Shown here piece by piece: positions 24,141 to 33,242 of a stretch of DNA of 36,640 bases. This stretch comes from Chlorobiota bacterium (lineage in GTDB: Bacteria > Bacteroidota > Bacteroidia > Bacteroidales > F082). The DNA lies in contig JAADIS010000022.1 of NCBI GenBank assembly GCA_013151215.1, positions 1-36,640 of the forward strand, in the 5' to 3' direction. Both the position numbers and the translations under genes were made by a program. The number at the start of each line of letters is the position of its first letter. Positions within the stretch are counted from its first letter, which is position 1. The notes under the pieces are model-generated. The model had not been told where the DNA came from and searched no databases. It saw only the letters and a program-made list of their open reading frames with translations.

Positions 24141-24626
24141 ATGAGAAATAAAATCATTACATTAATAATCTTGTTGTTATTTGCTTCAGGCTTATCAAAA
24201 TTGCAGGCACAACAAGCAGTACTTTCCTCAGGTGGTAACACCACAAGCAGCGACGGCTCAGTGAGCTATTCAATTGGACAGATATTCAATGCCACCTACA
24301 GCACAGCAAATGGTTCAGTAAACCAGGGAGTACAACAACCTTTCGAATTTTTCCCGGTAGGGACTGACAACAATATAGACATAATTCTTTCCATTTTCAT
24401 TTATCCCAATCCAACCAGCGACTTTATTAAATTAGAAGTGGAAAGTGAAATGTACACAAAGTTAAGTTATCGATTGGTCAACTCACATGGCAAACTATTA
24501 TCTAGCCAAAAAATAAGCAGTAGCATTACAGTAGTTCCAATGGAGAGACTCCCTCCTGCAAGCTATTTTTTATACGTTAACGATAACAAAACAGGATTGA
24601 AGACTTTTAAAATCATTAAAAATTAA
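24141..24626 (+). CDS. Small T9SS-sorted exported protein
   Basis: The 161-residue protein has a signal peptide (about 1-23), then QQAVLSSGGNTTSSDGSVSYSIGQIF and VNQGVQQPFEF, a short domain widely found just before T9SS tails. A type A sorting domain follows (IFIYPNPTSDFIKLEVES to FKIIKN). It consists of little more than the export parts, so it may be a minor surface protein or structural partner. It starts 21 bases after the preceding gene and is likely cotranscribed. Confidence 0.82.
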   Translation: MRNKIITLIILLLFASGLSKLQAQQAVLSSGGNTTSSDGSVSYSIGQIFNATYSTANGSVNQGVQQPFEFFPVGTDNNIDIILSIFIYPNPTSDFIKLEVESEMYTKLSYRLVNSHGKLLSSQKISSSITVVPMERLPPASYFLYVNDNKTGLKTFKIIKN

Positions 24627-24790
24627 AATTGCACAAAAAGCAATAATCAACATATTGAACATAACAACTCTCATACTAATGACTTATGGCTCAAGAATGG
24701 CGAGACAAATATTGATATTTCCAATATGTTAAACGGTATCTGATAGTGAGTTTAAATGATGGATGCTTAATAAACATAACACCTTAATCA
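24627..24790 (+). other. Spacer with a 9-bp inverted repeat
   Basis: AACATATTG (24649-24657) and CAATATGTT (24722-24730) form a perfect 9-bp inverted repeat around 64 bases. No gene lies inside. It precedes the barrel gene and could be a regulatory or RNA structure, but a hairpin with so long a loop is weak. Confidence 0.35.
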
Positions 24791-26524
24791 ATGAGAAATA
24801 ATGAAACTGGACCATCTATCAAAAACAAAAACAAACTAGGTTTCCTGCTGATTGCTTTGTGTATTTTTTTGGCCCAATCTGTTATCGGCCAGGAAAGTAC
24901 AAATAAATGGCAATTCAGAGGAAATATGGGCATTTATGGAGATTTCTACAGCATGACCTCTGACACAGTCGGAGCCATCAAGGCACGCAGACCTGGAAGT
25001 GTAGGAAGACTGGTAGTAAATAGCACATTAACTTATGGGGAATTTTCTTTACCCATTTCTTTAATGCTTTCTGTGGGTCAAAAAAGCGCCATACTTCCTG
25101 CTATTGGCAGTCAAAGCTTTATTGAATTTATCAAAGATCCTTCAAATAGGATTGGAATAGCCCCTAAATATAAGTGGATTCAGGTTTTATTGGGCACACA
25201 GGTACCACGCTATTCTGAATTAAGTGTTGGCGATTTGCCACAGTTTGGCGCTGGGATTAACTTGACGCCGGGTTTGTTTCGTTTTTCTTGTTTTGTAGGA
25301 ACTACGCAGTTGGCCATTGAAGAAGATACTACTAAAAATATCCAGGGCATTTATGCACGTAAAATGTATTCGGCCAAAATTGGATATGGAAAAGAGGAAG
25401 CTTCGCATGTATATTTTATTACCACTTTAATGAAAGATGATACTACATCTTTAAAAACAAAACCGATTAACACAGTGCCGCAAAACGGTTTACTCAGCTC
25501 AATTGATTACAGAATCAAAATAAGCAAGCAGGTTTATATGAAAGGGGAGGTTGCAGCATCTGCCTTTACAAGAGACTCCAGAAGTGAGCTCATTGGAGAT
25601 GAAAATGCGATAATAAGCCTTCCTCCTACTATTTTCAGATTGCAGGAATCGAGCCGTTTAAATTATGCCACTGTATTATCTATTGCAAAGGATGGCAAAA
25701 TTTTTGGCATAAAGCTAAAAGGAAAATATATCGGAGACGGATTTGTGCCACTGGGTTACCCGTTTATGCAGGACGACGTTATGGACCTTACCATAAATCC
25801 TCGTTTTAACCTGTTTAAAGACAAATTGCAGTTATCGTTCTCTTATGGCAAACGCTTTAATAACCTATCGGAAGCAAGGTCTGCAACAACAACCCAAACA
25901 CTTGTGAGTGCTGATGTTAATTTGCAGATTACAAAAGGATTATCCTTTACATCTTCATTTTCCAATTTCGATTTCCGCAATTCTATCACATCAGATACTT
26001 TAAAAGTTCAGATGAGTACTTTCTCATTAGGGATGAGTCCAACCTATACTTATATGGGCACAAAAAATATGCATGTGATAACTGTTCTTTATTCAAAAAA
26101 CATCTTCACTGATTTTAATACGGTCACTGGTGAAGTAAATGACAACAATTCTCAAAATGTACTTTTAACTTACTTGCTGGCTAACCTGAGTACACCTTTG
26201 AATATAAGTACCACATTTAGCTATTTCGATAATCAGTCATTTTTTGGAATGCTTACTACTTTATCGGCGAATTTGAATTTCGGATATAAGTTTTTTAAGA
26301 ATAAGCTGAACACTACGGCAGGCATTAGTTATACAACAAACAAATTGGAATCGCTGTCAGCAAGTTCACAGATATTTATCAATCTGGGATTGAAATATAA
26401 TCTAAATAAGAAAATAAAATTATCCGCATACAACTCTGTTAATTTGTTTAAATATGGAAGCGAAAGACCTGGCATATCTTATCAGGAAAACCTCTTACGC
26501 TTATCATTAACTTATAAATTTTAA
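24791..26524 (+). CDS. Outer-membrane beta-barrel protein
   Basis: The 577-residue protein has a signal peptide (hydrophobic about 15-33, cleavage after GQ). It is dominated by alternating amphipathic strands with aromatic girdles and ends in LLRLSLTYKF, a classic barrel-closing strand with terminal Phe. There is no TonB box, plug or SusD partner. It ends 4 bases before the start of the 1413-residue surface protein. Barrel genes of this kind often precede large TANFOR-like proteins in Bacteroidota, so it may anchor or export that product; that role is inferred. Confidence 0.75.
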   Translation: MRNNETGPSIKNKNKLGFLLIALCIFLAQSVIGQESTNKWQFRGNMGIYGDFYSMTSDTVGAIKARRPGSVGRLVVNSTLTYGEFSLPISLMLSVGQKSAILPAIGSQSFIEFIKDPSNRIGIAPKYKWIQVLLGTQVPRYSELSVGDLPQFGAGINLTPGLFRFSCFVGTTQLAIEEDTTKNIQGIYARKMYSAKIGYGKEEASHVYFITTLMKDDTTSLKTKPINTVPQNGLLSSIDYRIKISKQVYMKGEVAASAFTRDSRSELIGDENAIISLPPTIFRLQESSRLNYATVLSIAKDGKIFGIKLKGKYIGDGFVPLGYPFMQDDVMDLTINPRFNLFKDKLQLSFSYGKRFNNLSEARSATTTQTLVSADVNLQITKGLSFTSSFSNFDFRNSITSDTLKVQMSTFSLGMSPTYTYMGTKNMHVITVLYSKNIFTDFNTVTGEVNDNNSQNVLLTYLLANLSTPLNISTTFSYFDNQSFFGMLTTLSANLNFGYKFFKNKLNTTAGISYTTNKLESLSASSQIFINLGLKYNLNKKIKLSAYNSVNLFKYGSERPGISYQENLLRLSLTYKF

Positions 26525-26528
26525 TGAC

Positions 26529-29500
26529 ATGAAAAAAATATTTATTTTAACTTTATTGGCATGCTTATTAAGCAGCATGCTGTTTGCTCAAACTATTCAA
26601 TTGATCATGTCACCCAACCCGTCACCCTATTTTTCGGATTGGCAAAACAAAACTGAAACTGCTCGATTGATTGTAAATAACACATCTCAAACATCAATAG
26701 ATTGCAAGATAAAAACGCAGCTATTCAACGGCGATGATGAATTGGTTGCAGAAACTGATTTTGTTAAAATGCCTCTACTTACTTTGATGCCTGGTATTTC
26801 GCAATTCAATGCTGAAAATATTTATCCGTTAGAGGCCGTTAAAACTTACGGCAATTCTTTTAATTCGATGTCGTCAACCGGTAGAATCCCTGATGGCAAT
26901 TACAGATTATGTACCGACCTGGTTGATCCAATAAACGGAACACCTTTAACAGCTCAGTCGCCACAATGTAAAATGTTCCGCATTATTGCCTATCAGGCTC
27001 CTGTATTGATTGCTCCACGCGAAAACCAAATAATCCCTGAAACAGAGGCCAAAGGAATAATTTTCAGATGGTCACCCGTGGCTCCAAGTCCTAATTATAT
27101 TGTGACCTATAGGTTGCAAATATGGGAAGTATCAGATGGACAGACCAATGTGGATGCTGTGAGATACAATTGGCCAATAATTGAAAAAGATTTCAGAGGC
27201 ATTCTTCAAACACAGTGGCCCTTCGATTTTGCCCCACCCGAAGAAGGAATAAATTATGTTTGGACAATTACTCCTCTTGATAACGAGGAAAGGAATTTAG
27301 TTGATGGATACGAATTTGCCGATCCGTTTGGATTTAGATTTACTACCGGAGATGTGAATCCTCCCATGGCCATTGTCAAAATATCGCGGCCACCGCCAAA
27401 TCAATTGCGGATGACCGACCTCTGGAACTTTACATTGAACAACCCGACAAGAAAGCCACTTGAGGTAAGTTTAGAATGTAAAATGACGACACAAGAAACA
27501 CATCCAATCGTGATAATCATCATCATTCACTTAAAACCATTTACCCTTCCTCCCGGAACAACGACATTTACTTACGAGGATATTAAAAACGGGGATATAA
27601 AATTCGCATCTGACGAATGGCGTGATGTAATTCTCAACACGGGTAATATTCCCTCAGGAGATTATAATATTTGTGTTTCTGCTTTAGATAAAGAAGGTAA
27701 AGAAATAGGGAAAGACTGTATTGAGCAGGAAATAGCGAGCGATGAAGCATGTAAATATTTAAGTGTTGATTTTATGGAGGAACGTAAAATCTATAAAGGA
27801 GATTCTACTGCATATCAATGTAAAATCGTTAACAATTACAAAGGGAAAGAGGAGCAAAACAAACCGAAAACTTTTCGAATAAAGACGAACAATGATTTGT
27901 ATATGTCTGTTTCCGAAAGCGCCTCCAAGAAATGGAAACGTACTCCTTCAAAATTCCCTCCCGGTTCATCAGAGATCGTTTGGACAGCGTCTTCAGGAGA
28001 TATTCCTGGGGGCGAGAGTAATTTAGGAAGCATCCTTTTTGCAAATGTAAAATCAGGACCGATTTCGGTACAATACGAATGGCTGAATAAAGACGATAAG
28101 GTAATTTGCAGTGGTACAAGGACACTTGATATGACCGATCTCGGTACGACCCAAAGAGTCAAACTAATTTCACCAAAAAATGGAGAGGGTATAAATATTG
28201 ACAATCCTAAATTCAGGTGGCTAAATTTTAAGATTACAAATGACAGAGAAAAATTCAGGTTGAGAATCGTAGAAATAATAGGAAATCAATTACCTGAAGA
28301 AGCGATGCAAAATTCGGAATCATTTTTTGATGTATGGGGCGAATTGCCAAGTCGAGAAGGAGAAATGATTTATAAATACCCCGAATCTTCTCCGAAATTT
28401 GAAGCCGGGAAGAAATATGCATGGATGATTCAGTGTGGAGATTTGCGAAGTTCAATCAGCATATTTGACCGGTGGGGTTTAAAATCAACTACACTCAGAT
28501 GTGATTGCGGAACTTGGTCTCCAATTAATATAAACAAAGTCAACTACGATTGTGGTGGCCGGATCGATTGGAAGTGCAATGAACTCATTAACTTTTCAAG
28601 TGCCTACCAATGCATCCCCAACGATACAGCCTGTAAGGCCAAAACATCCTGGGAAATTACCCGAAATGGTCAGGCTGTTCAATCAGGAAGTGGGAGTGAA
28701 GGTGCTTTTACGCCAACATCAAACGGCATTTACACTCTAAGCCTTAATGCAATATGTAATGGAATTAAATGTGAGCCATGTGTTTACACTTTTGTTGTAG
28801 AAGGTTGCCCGGAATGCACCTGTAAAGAAAAAAACTGGGGCGTTATACAAAACATAACCTATCATACTGATAATGGTGGTACTTCGCAGTCAATAGAATG
28901 TTTGAGTACGTTAAAAAATAAAATCATAGCAGGAAGTATATTTGAATATGCTACAACTCCATATAATTGTCTTAAGGAAAAGTGCAAGGCAGAATATAGT
29001 TGGGAGATAATAAATGTAAGCAGCGGAGTAGTTCATAGTTCTGGTACAGCATTAAGTCTTCCTATTAATTTTACAGCACCAACATCAGCAGGTGATTATC
29101 AATTAGTGGTAACTCCTATCTGTGGAAACACTATATGTGGCTCTTGCGGTTTCTACTTTTCAACTTCCCAATGTTCTCAATCGGCACTTCCTGCTCCAAC
29201 GGCTAATCCCGGAACAGGAATACAGGAAACTCAGTTCACTGCAAATTGGACTGCCGTTGCAGGTGCCACAGGCTACTTCATAGATGTATCTACTAACCCT
29301 GCATTTGCTAGTTATGTTGGTGGCTACCAAAATCTTAGTATTGGCATAGCAAACTCTTTCGTCGTAACAGGCTTGAACTGCAACACCTCATATTTCTATC
29401 GCATACGCGCCATAGATGAATGTGGTGTTAGTGCCAACAGCAATTATAAGAGGGTTAATACTCTAATACCTTCATTATCTATTACAGCCATTGCAGCGTC

Positions 29501-30770
29501 CGGAATTCAGGCAAACCAGTTCACTGCTAAGTGGAATACTGTTCCTGGTGCCACCGCCTACTACATAGATGTATCTACAAATACTAACTTTAGTTCCTAC
29601 ATAAACGGCTACTCGAATCTAAGTATTGGTACAGCAGCTTCAAAATTCGTTTTCGGTTTAAACTGCAACACAACTTATTACTACCGTATCAGGGCACTAA
29701 GTGCTTGTGGTGGACAGAGTGAAAATTCAAATATAATTAGTGTAAGTACAACTCTTCCTGTACAAGCACCACCAATAGCGACGGCGGCTACTCAAACTGC
29801 AACCTTGGGGTTCATGGCTCACTGGACATCTGTTAATGGGGCAAGTGGTTATTACTTTGATTTGTCTATGGATGCTGACTTCAGCTCATTTGTTCCGAAT
29901 GGTAATAATGTTGATGCAGGTATGTTAACTCAAGTTGACTTATTAGGTATCATCGGGTGTACAACCTATTACTACCGGGTAAGAGCCGTAAACGCTTGCG
30001 GTGGGATTAGTAATAATTCAAATACCATAGCTGTTCAAACTTTTCCTCCTGAGCCTCACGGTTCCTGGATTAAAGGCCCTGGCATTTACTCGTTTACTGT
30101 CGGCGCATTCGGAACTACAGCTAACGTTAACGGTTGCCCTGGACAATCAATACCTATTACAATGGAGCTATGGGGAGCTGGTGGCGCAGGTGGTGACGGT
30201 GAGGAGGGACGGAACTTTGGAGGAAACGGTGGCGGCGGCGGCGGCGGCGGCGGTTACGCTATAACAACTATTATTGTAACAGTACCTTCTACAGGAACAC
30301 GATTATATTATGTTGGAGTTGGTAAAGGCGGCATAGCGGGTGCATCTCTACATGATGGTATAAATCATCGTAACGGATTTAATTCTCAAATCATGCTCGG
30401 TAATACTTCTACTATGGTATTGAAAGCAAGAGGTGGCCTTGAGGGTAGGGCTGGTAGCCATTATGGCATTAACTCTATTGCCTGGAGTGGGGGTGGAGCG
30501 GGTGGTAGTGGCACAATCAACAATTGGTCGGGAAGTTCAGGAACGAATGGAGCAATTGTAAGTGGTTGTAATGGTGGTGCAGGTGGATTAGGTGGTGCAG
30601 GTGGAGGGCCAGGCAGAACAGGACCTGGTTATTATAATGATGGAGGAAATGGTGGCCATGGTGGTTATTTTCGTTCGCTAATTTTTCCGACTTGTATTGA
30701 CCATTCTAATAATTATTTGTTATCACCAGGTGCTGCAGGAGGAGATGGCAGAGTTAAGATTTCATGGTAA
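26529..30770 (+). CDS. Large surface protein: TANFOR-like, FN3 and glycine-rich domains
   Basis: The 1413-residue protein begins with a signal peptide (1-20). Residues 21-150 (IQLIMSPNPSPYFSDW, RLIVNNTSQTSIDCKIKTQLF, GRIPDGNYRLCTDLVD) resemble TANFOR domains as I recall them. An FN3-like segment (155-275) and a second, divergent copy of this pair (about 280-640) follow. Next are Cys-rich Ig-like repeats (about 655-885), three FN3 repeats of about 95 residues (890-1175) sharing W-x-x-V-x-G-A-x-x-Y and Y-x-Y-R-I-R-A, and a C-terminal glycine-rich domain (1180-1413) ending GDGRVKISW. There is no T9SS tail. It is probably displayed at the surface with the barrel protein encoded 4 bases upstream. 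Confidence 0.8.
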   Translation: MKKIFILTLLACLLSSMLFAQTIQLIMSPNPSPYFSDWQNKTETARLIVNNTSQTSIDCKIKTQLFNGDDELVAETDFVKMPLLTLMPGISQFNAENIYPLEAVKTYGNSFNSMSSTGRIPDGNYRLCTDLVDPINGTPLTAQSPQCKMFRIIAYQAPVLIAPRENQIIPETEAKGIIFRWSPVAPSPNYIVTYRLQIWEVSDGQTNVDAVRYNWPIIEKDFRGILQTQWPFDFAPPEEGINYVWTITPLDNEERNLVDGYEFADPFGFRFTTGDVNPPMAIVKISRPPPNQLRMTDLWNFTLNNPTRKPLEVSLECKMTTQETHPIVIIIIIHLKPFTLPPGTTTFTYEDIKNGDIKFASDEWRDVILNTGNIPSGDYNICVSALDKEGKEIGKDCIEQEIASDEACKYLSVDFMEERKIYKGDSTAYQCKIVNNYKGKEEQNKPKTFRIKTNNDLYMSVSESASKKWKRTPSKFPPGSSEIVWTASSGDIPGGESNLGSILFANVKSGPISVQYEWLNKDDKVICSGTRTLDMTDLGTTQRVKLISPKNGEGINIDNPKFRWLNFKITNDREKFRLRIVEIIGNQLPEEAMQNSESFFDVWGELPSREGEMIYKYPESSPKFEAGKKYAWMIQCGDLRSSISIFDRWGLKSTTLRCDCGTWSPININKVNYDCGGRIDWKCNELINFSSAYQCIPNDTACKAKTSWEITRNGQAVQSGSGSEGAFTPTSNGIYTLSLNAICNGIKCEPCVYTFVVEGCPECTCKEKNWGVIQNITYHTDNGGTSQSIECLSTLKNKIIAGSIFEYATTPYNCLKEKCKAEYSWEIINVSSGVVHSSGTALSLPINFTAPTSAGDYQLVVTPICGNTICGSCGFYFSTSQCSQSALPAPTANPGTGIQETQFTANWTAVAGATGYFIDVSTNPAFASYVGGYQNLSIGIANSFVVTGLNCNTSYFYRIRAIDECGVSANSNYKRVNTLIPSLSITAIAASGIQANQFTAKWNTVPGATAYYIDVSTNTNFSSYINGYSNLSIGTAASKFVFGLNCNTTYYYRIRALSACGGQSENSNIISVSTTLPVQAPPIATAATQTATLGFMAHWTSVNGASGYYFDLSMDADFSSFVPNGNNVDAGMLTQVDLLGIIGCTTYYYRVRAVNACGGISNNSNTIAVQTFPPEPHGSWIKGPGIYSFTVGAFGTTANVNGCPGQSIPITMELWGAGGAGGDGEEGRNFGGNGGGGGGGGGYAITTIIVTVPSTGTRLYYVGVGKGGIAGASLHDGINHRNGFNSQIMLGNTSTMVLKARGGLEGRAGSHYGINSIAWSGGGAGGSGTINNWSGSSGTNGAIVSGCNGGAGGLGGAGGGPGRTGPGYYNDGGNGGHGGYFRSLIFPTCIDHSNNYLLSPGAAGGDGRVKISW
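30231..30251 (+). repeat. GGC trinucleotide run
   Basis: Seven perfect GGC codons encode part of the glycine-rich domain of the 1413-residue protein. Slippage here would change Gly count without breaking the frame. Confidence 0.9.
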
Positions 30771-30825
30771 ATTACAGAGATGTAAGCTCAGGCTCTGGAA
30801 GCTGTAAAAATAAAAAGGAGAAAAA

Positions 30826-31394
30826 TTGAAAAACATAAAGACCATAAACAACCTAATCATATTTCTTCTCCTGGGAGCCATAACAGCTTGTGGATTAAGC
30901 ATTACCCCTAAGGTGCTCTTAGAAAATGACTACCTGTTAAATGTTTACGACACTACACATAACAGGTTTGGTTATGTGAATTTGATAGGCGACACCATTA
31001 TACCATCTGGAAAATATTCGATGTGCTTCACCGATACATTTATAACCTATGCCATTGTTGCAAAGCCCTCTGGTTTTGTTGCTGTTGACAGACAAGAAAA
31101 AGTGATGTATAAAGTATTCGCATTTGACAATGGACCAGACTATCCTAAGGATGGGCTTTTGAGAATGGGGTTGCTCAGGTGAGCATCGACTGCGAGATAA
31201 AATTGGAAGGTGAGCATGGTGTTTGGCTAAGCTACCACTGGTATTACATCAACAAGACGGGAAAGAAAGTTGATAAACGGGTATCAGGACACTGTCCTTT
31301 TTTCTTTTTGATGTCTCTTGTCATCCCTTCCTGCCTGTTTGCTTTTCTCACATTGCTTCAGCTTGTGCTGAACGGGACTATTAAACTTCCATAG
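30826..31394 (+). pseudogene. WG-repeat lipoprotein with internal deletion
   Basis: A TTG start (30826) with a rare good Shine-Dalgarno sequence (AAGGAG, 5 bases upstream) opens MKNIKTINNLIIFLLLG and a lipobox (TAC). The frame then gives GFVAVDRQEKVMYKVFAFDNGPDYPKDGLLRM, the usual start of WG-repeat lipoproteins, but stops at 31182. In another frame, directly overlapping, ENGVAQVSIDCEIKLEGEHG and HWYYINKTGKKVD match the end of the same family. The central WG repeats are missing and the joint is out of frame. It looks like a deletion near 31155, not a single-base error. The tail beyond about 31285 is not recognisable. Confidence 0.6.
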
Positions 31395-31511
31395 AATACC
31401 GCTTATTTGATTATAAGTACCGTTCACTTATTACCTTATTCCGCAGACTGGTTTTCTATTGCATTTAGAGGCTGATGTTGTTGTGTTTACCCGAATTCGC
31501 AATAAATCAAT

Positions 31512-31742
31512 ATGAAAAGTACTGTAAAAATCATCATTTTAATAACTGCTATGATTCTATTTGGTGGTGAATATAGTTTTTCTCAAAATGTAAATCTGGA
31601 TAAAAATGACCCCATATTTATTTTAATTGCAGCCAGGGCAGCAAGCGACCTTAAACAATCTGCCGAAAGGTCAAGCCCCGAAACGGCAGCGAATAAAACC
31701 ATTGCAGAAAAGATGGTGGCACTGAACGATTTGCCAAAGTAA
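31512..31742 (+). CDS. Short exported hypothetical protein, possible fragment
   Basis: The 76-residue product has a signal peptide (about 1-25, ending SFSQ) and a short Ala/Lys-rich mature part (NLDKNDPIFILIAARAASDLKQSAERSSPETAANK). I recognise no domain. It lies 55 bases before the OmpA tail fragment and may be the start of the same broken gene, though no intervening OmpA sequence is seen. Confidence 0.45.
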   Translation: MKSTVKIIILITAMILFGGEYSFSQNVNLDKNDPIFILIAARAASDLKQSAERSSPETAANKTIAEKMVALNDLPK

Positions 31743-31797
31743 TGGCACTTCTTTTTTCGATTGAAAAAGATTGCTCTGTAGTTTTTCACGACCCAGT

Positions 31798-32043
31798 GCC
31801 GTGCCGATGCAGCGGTTGATTATATTTTAGCGAAAGGCATCTCCAAAACCAGAATTATACTAAAAGGATGTGAAGAAACACGTCTTGTGAATGGATGTTC
31901 TAATGGAGTACAATGTACAAAAGTATAACAGCAGGCAAACCGGAGGACGGAATTTAAAATAGTAGACTGCACCTCTTGCCCCCGAATTGTGGAATAATAC
32001 CGAGTACCAATTAAAATGCGCCTTTAGTTCATTTCAATCCTAA
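31798..32043 (+). pseudogene. OmpA C-terminal domain fragment
   Basis: The frame from 31798 reads CRADAAVDYILAKGISKTRI, then an ILKGCEETRLVNGC segment, a TAA stop (31927-31929), and in the same frame QQANRRTEFKIVDC. This is the end of an OmpA-like peptidoglycan-binding domain: RADAVxxYLxxKGI, KGYGETxxVNxC and NRRTEFxI are standard. A start codon and the first half of the domain are missing, and a stop interrupts what is left. The reading closes at 32043. Confidence 0.6.
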
Positions 32044-32348
32044 AGCCGCTTTAATTGTGTTTCGGTATTAACCATTGTAATAAGCAAAATGGCTTTCAGC
32101 ACATTTTGTTATACAATTGGAATAATATGCCATTAAACAAAATAATTCTTCTAAACAACGGGCAGAAACGGATGAGTATGTCCTGTTTTCTCACGCAAAC
32201 TTTGGTTGCTCTTAGTAAGGTTTTAATCTATGGAAGGAGCTATGTCGTTGCTGTTTTCAGGATGTTTGTACTTGGATAAACGCTTTTAAAAAACTGAACT
32301 TCTTTTGTGAGTTCTGGGAAAGTTCTCAATAACTCTTCAGTGAATTTA
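32044..32348. other. Intergenic stretch, nothing recognised
   Basis: The 305 bases between the OmpA fragment and the UbiA-like gene contain one plus-strand open frame of 74 codons (32055-32279) with no signal, domain or compositional support. I see no repeat or clear terminator. It is likely decayed DNA at the edge of the inserted block. Confidence 0.4.
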
Positions 32349-33242
32349 TCAAACAAAGATTAATATCATAGGTATCCAAAAAACCATTTCACCGATAATT
32401 CTGTATTTTTCATCTTTTTCAAAATAGGCGGGAAATAAAGTTATGCTAAATAGAATAAGATTCATGGCGAACAAAATAGAATAAGCATTCCTAGTCATCT
32501 TAATGTCAGCATAAAACATCAAAATCAATAAAATAACCAACATTGTGAAATGAAAAAATTTCAATAATTTTAATGTAATACCTATTCCAAAGACAATGGC
32601 AAAACTTGTATGCCCATCTTTAAGATCATTGTCGTAATCAAAATATGAGGCCATTATGCCTTCGGCCCAAGTCAATAAAAACATTATGCAGATAATAAAG
32701 ATAATATATGTCGCAGGATTTTCAGAGAGCCAAACCAGAGGTGCAAGCCAAATTGCGGCTACATAAACAAGGGCGATTATAAATTCTTTTTGGAGGAATT
32801 TCCACTTACGGCCTTTATTAAAACTTAGTAGAACGAAATACACAGTTACCATTAAACCTATGAACAAGCCGTATTCAATAATTTTGGTTTCAAAGAAGAA
32901 ATAACTGAGGGCAGCCGCAATAATTGCACTTACAACACTAAGAATACCAAGTAAATATGAATATTTATAATGTAGTCGGTGCCTGAAAATTTGAGTGTTT
33001 CCCTTGGTCTTAAAAGCGTCTAAAAGGTGGTCGGCGGTATAAAACGACCATGTTGCGAGAGCTAGTATCAAAAGCCAGTTGGCACTAATTTCCTCCTTTA
33101 GCATTTTAGCCGCAAATACCGCCATGGCCAGAACGCCAATAACAACATCGAGGCTCAAGGCCCTTGATGTTTTATGAAGTCTTCGTAGGCTGAATAGTAT
33201 TCCCGGCATGTCGATAAACAAAATTTCATCAAAGGTATTCAA
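32349..33242 (-). CDS. UbiA-like integral membrane protein
   Basis: The 297-residue polytopic protein has eight to nine hydrophobic segments. Two acidic motifs fit the UbiA prenyltransferase plan: DHLLD (71-75) and DYDNDLKD (202-209), both next to membrane helices. The first motif lacks the full NDxxDxxxD form, so substrate and activity are uncertain. UbiA relatives attach prenyl chains to quinone or haem precursors, which would suit its place beside respiratory genes. A 51-bp piece of this gene (32480-32530) is duplicated at 18573-18623. The gene itself reads intact. Confidence 0.7.
   Translation of the reverse strand: MNTFDEILFIDMPGILFSLRRLHKTSRALSLDVVIGVLAMAVFAAKMLKEEISANWLLILALATWSFYTADHLLDAFKTKGNTQIFRHRLHYKYSYLLGILSVVSAIIAAALSYFFFETKIIEYGLFIGLMVTVYFVLLSFNKGRKWKFLQKEFIIALVYVAAIWLAPLVWLSENPATYIIFIICIMFLLTWAEGIMASYFDYDNDLKDGHTSFAIVFGIGITLKLLKFFHFTMLVILLILMFYADIKMTRNAYSILFAMNLILFSITLFPAYFEKDEKYRIIGEMVFWIPMILIFV
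32480..32530. repeat. Right copy of the exact 51-bp direct repeat
   Basis: This copy lies in frame within the UbiA-like gene and encodes part of its penultimate membrane helix region. It is the probable source copy, since coding continues on both sides of it, whereas the left copy at 18573-18623 is fused to unrelated sequence. Confidence 0.9.

Noticed and set aside
31280-31330. Terminator after the WG-repeat fragment (AGGA-loop-TCCT plus T-run)
   Set aside because: The stem is only about four pairs and would be too weak to call.
32055-32279. Plus-strand frame of 74 codons
   Set aside because: No signal peptide, domain, ribosome site or neighbour support; probably chance in AT-rich DNA.
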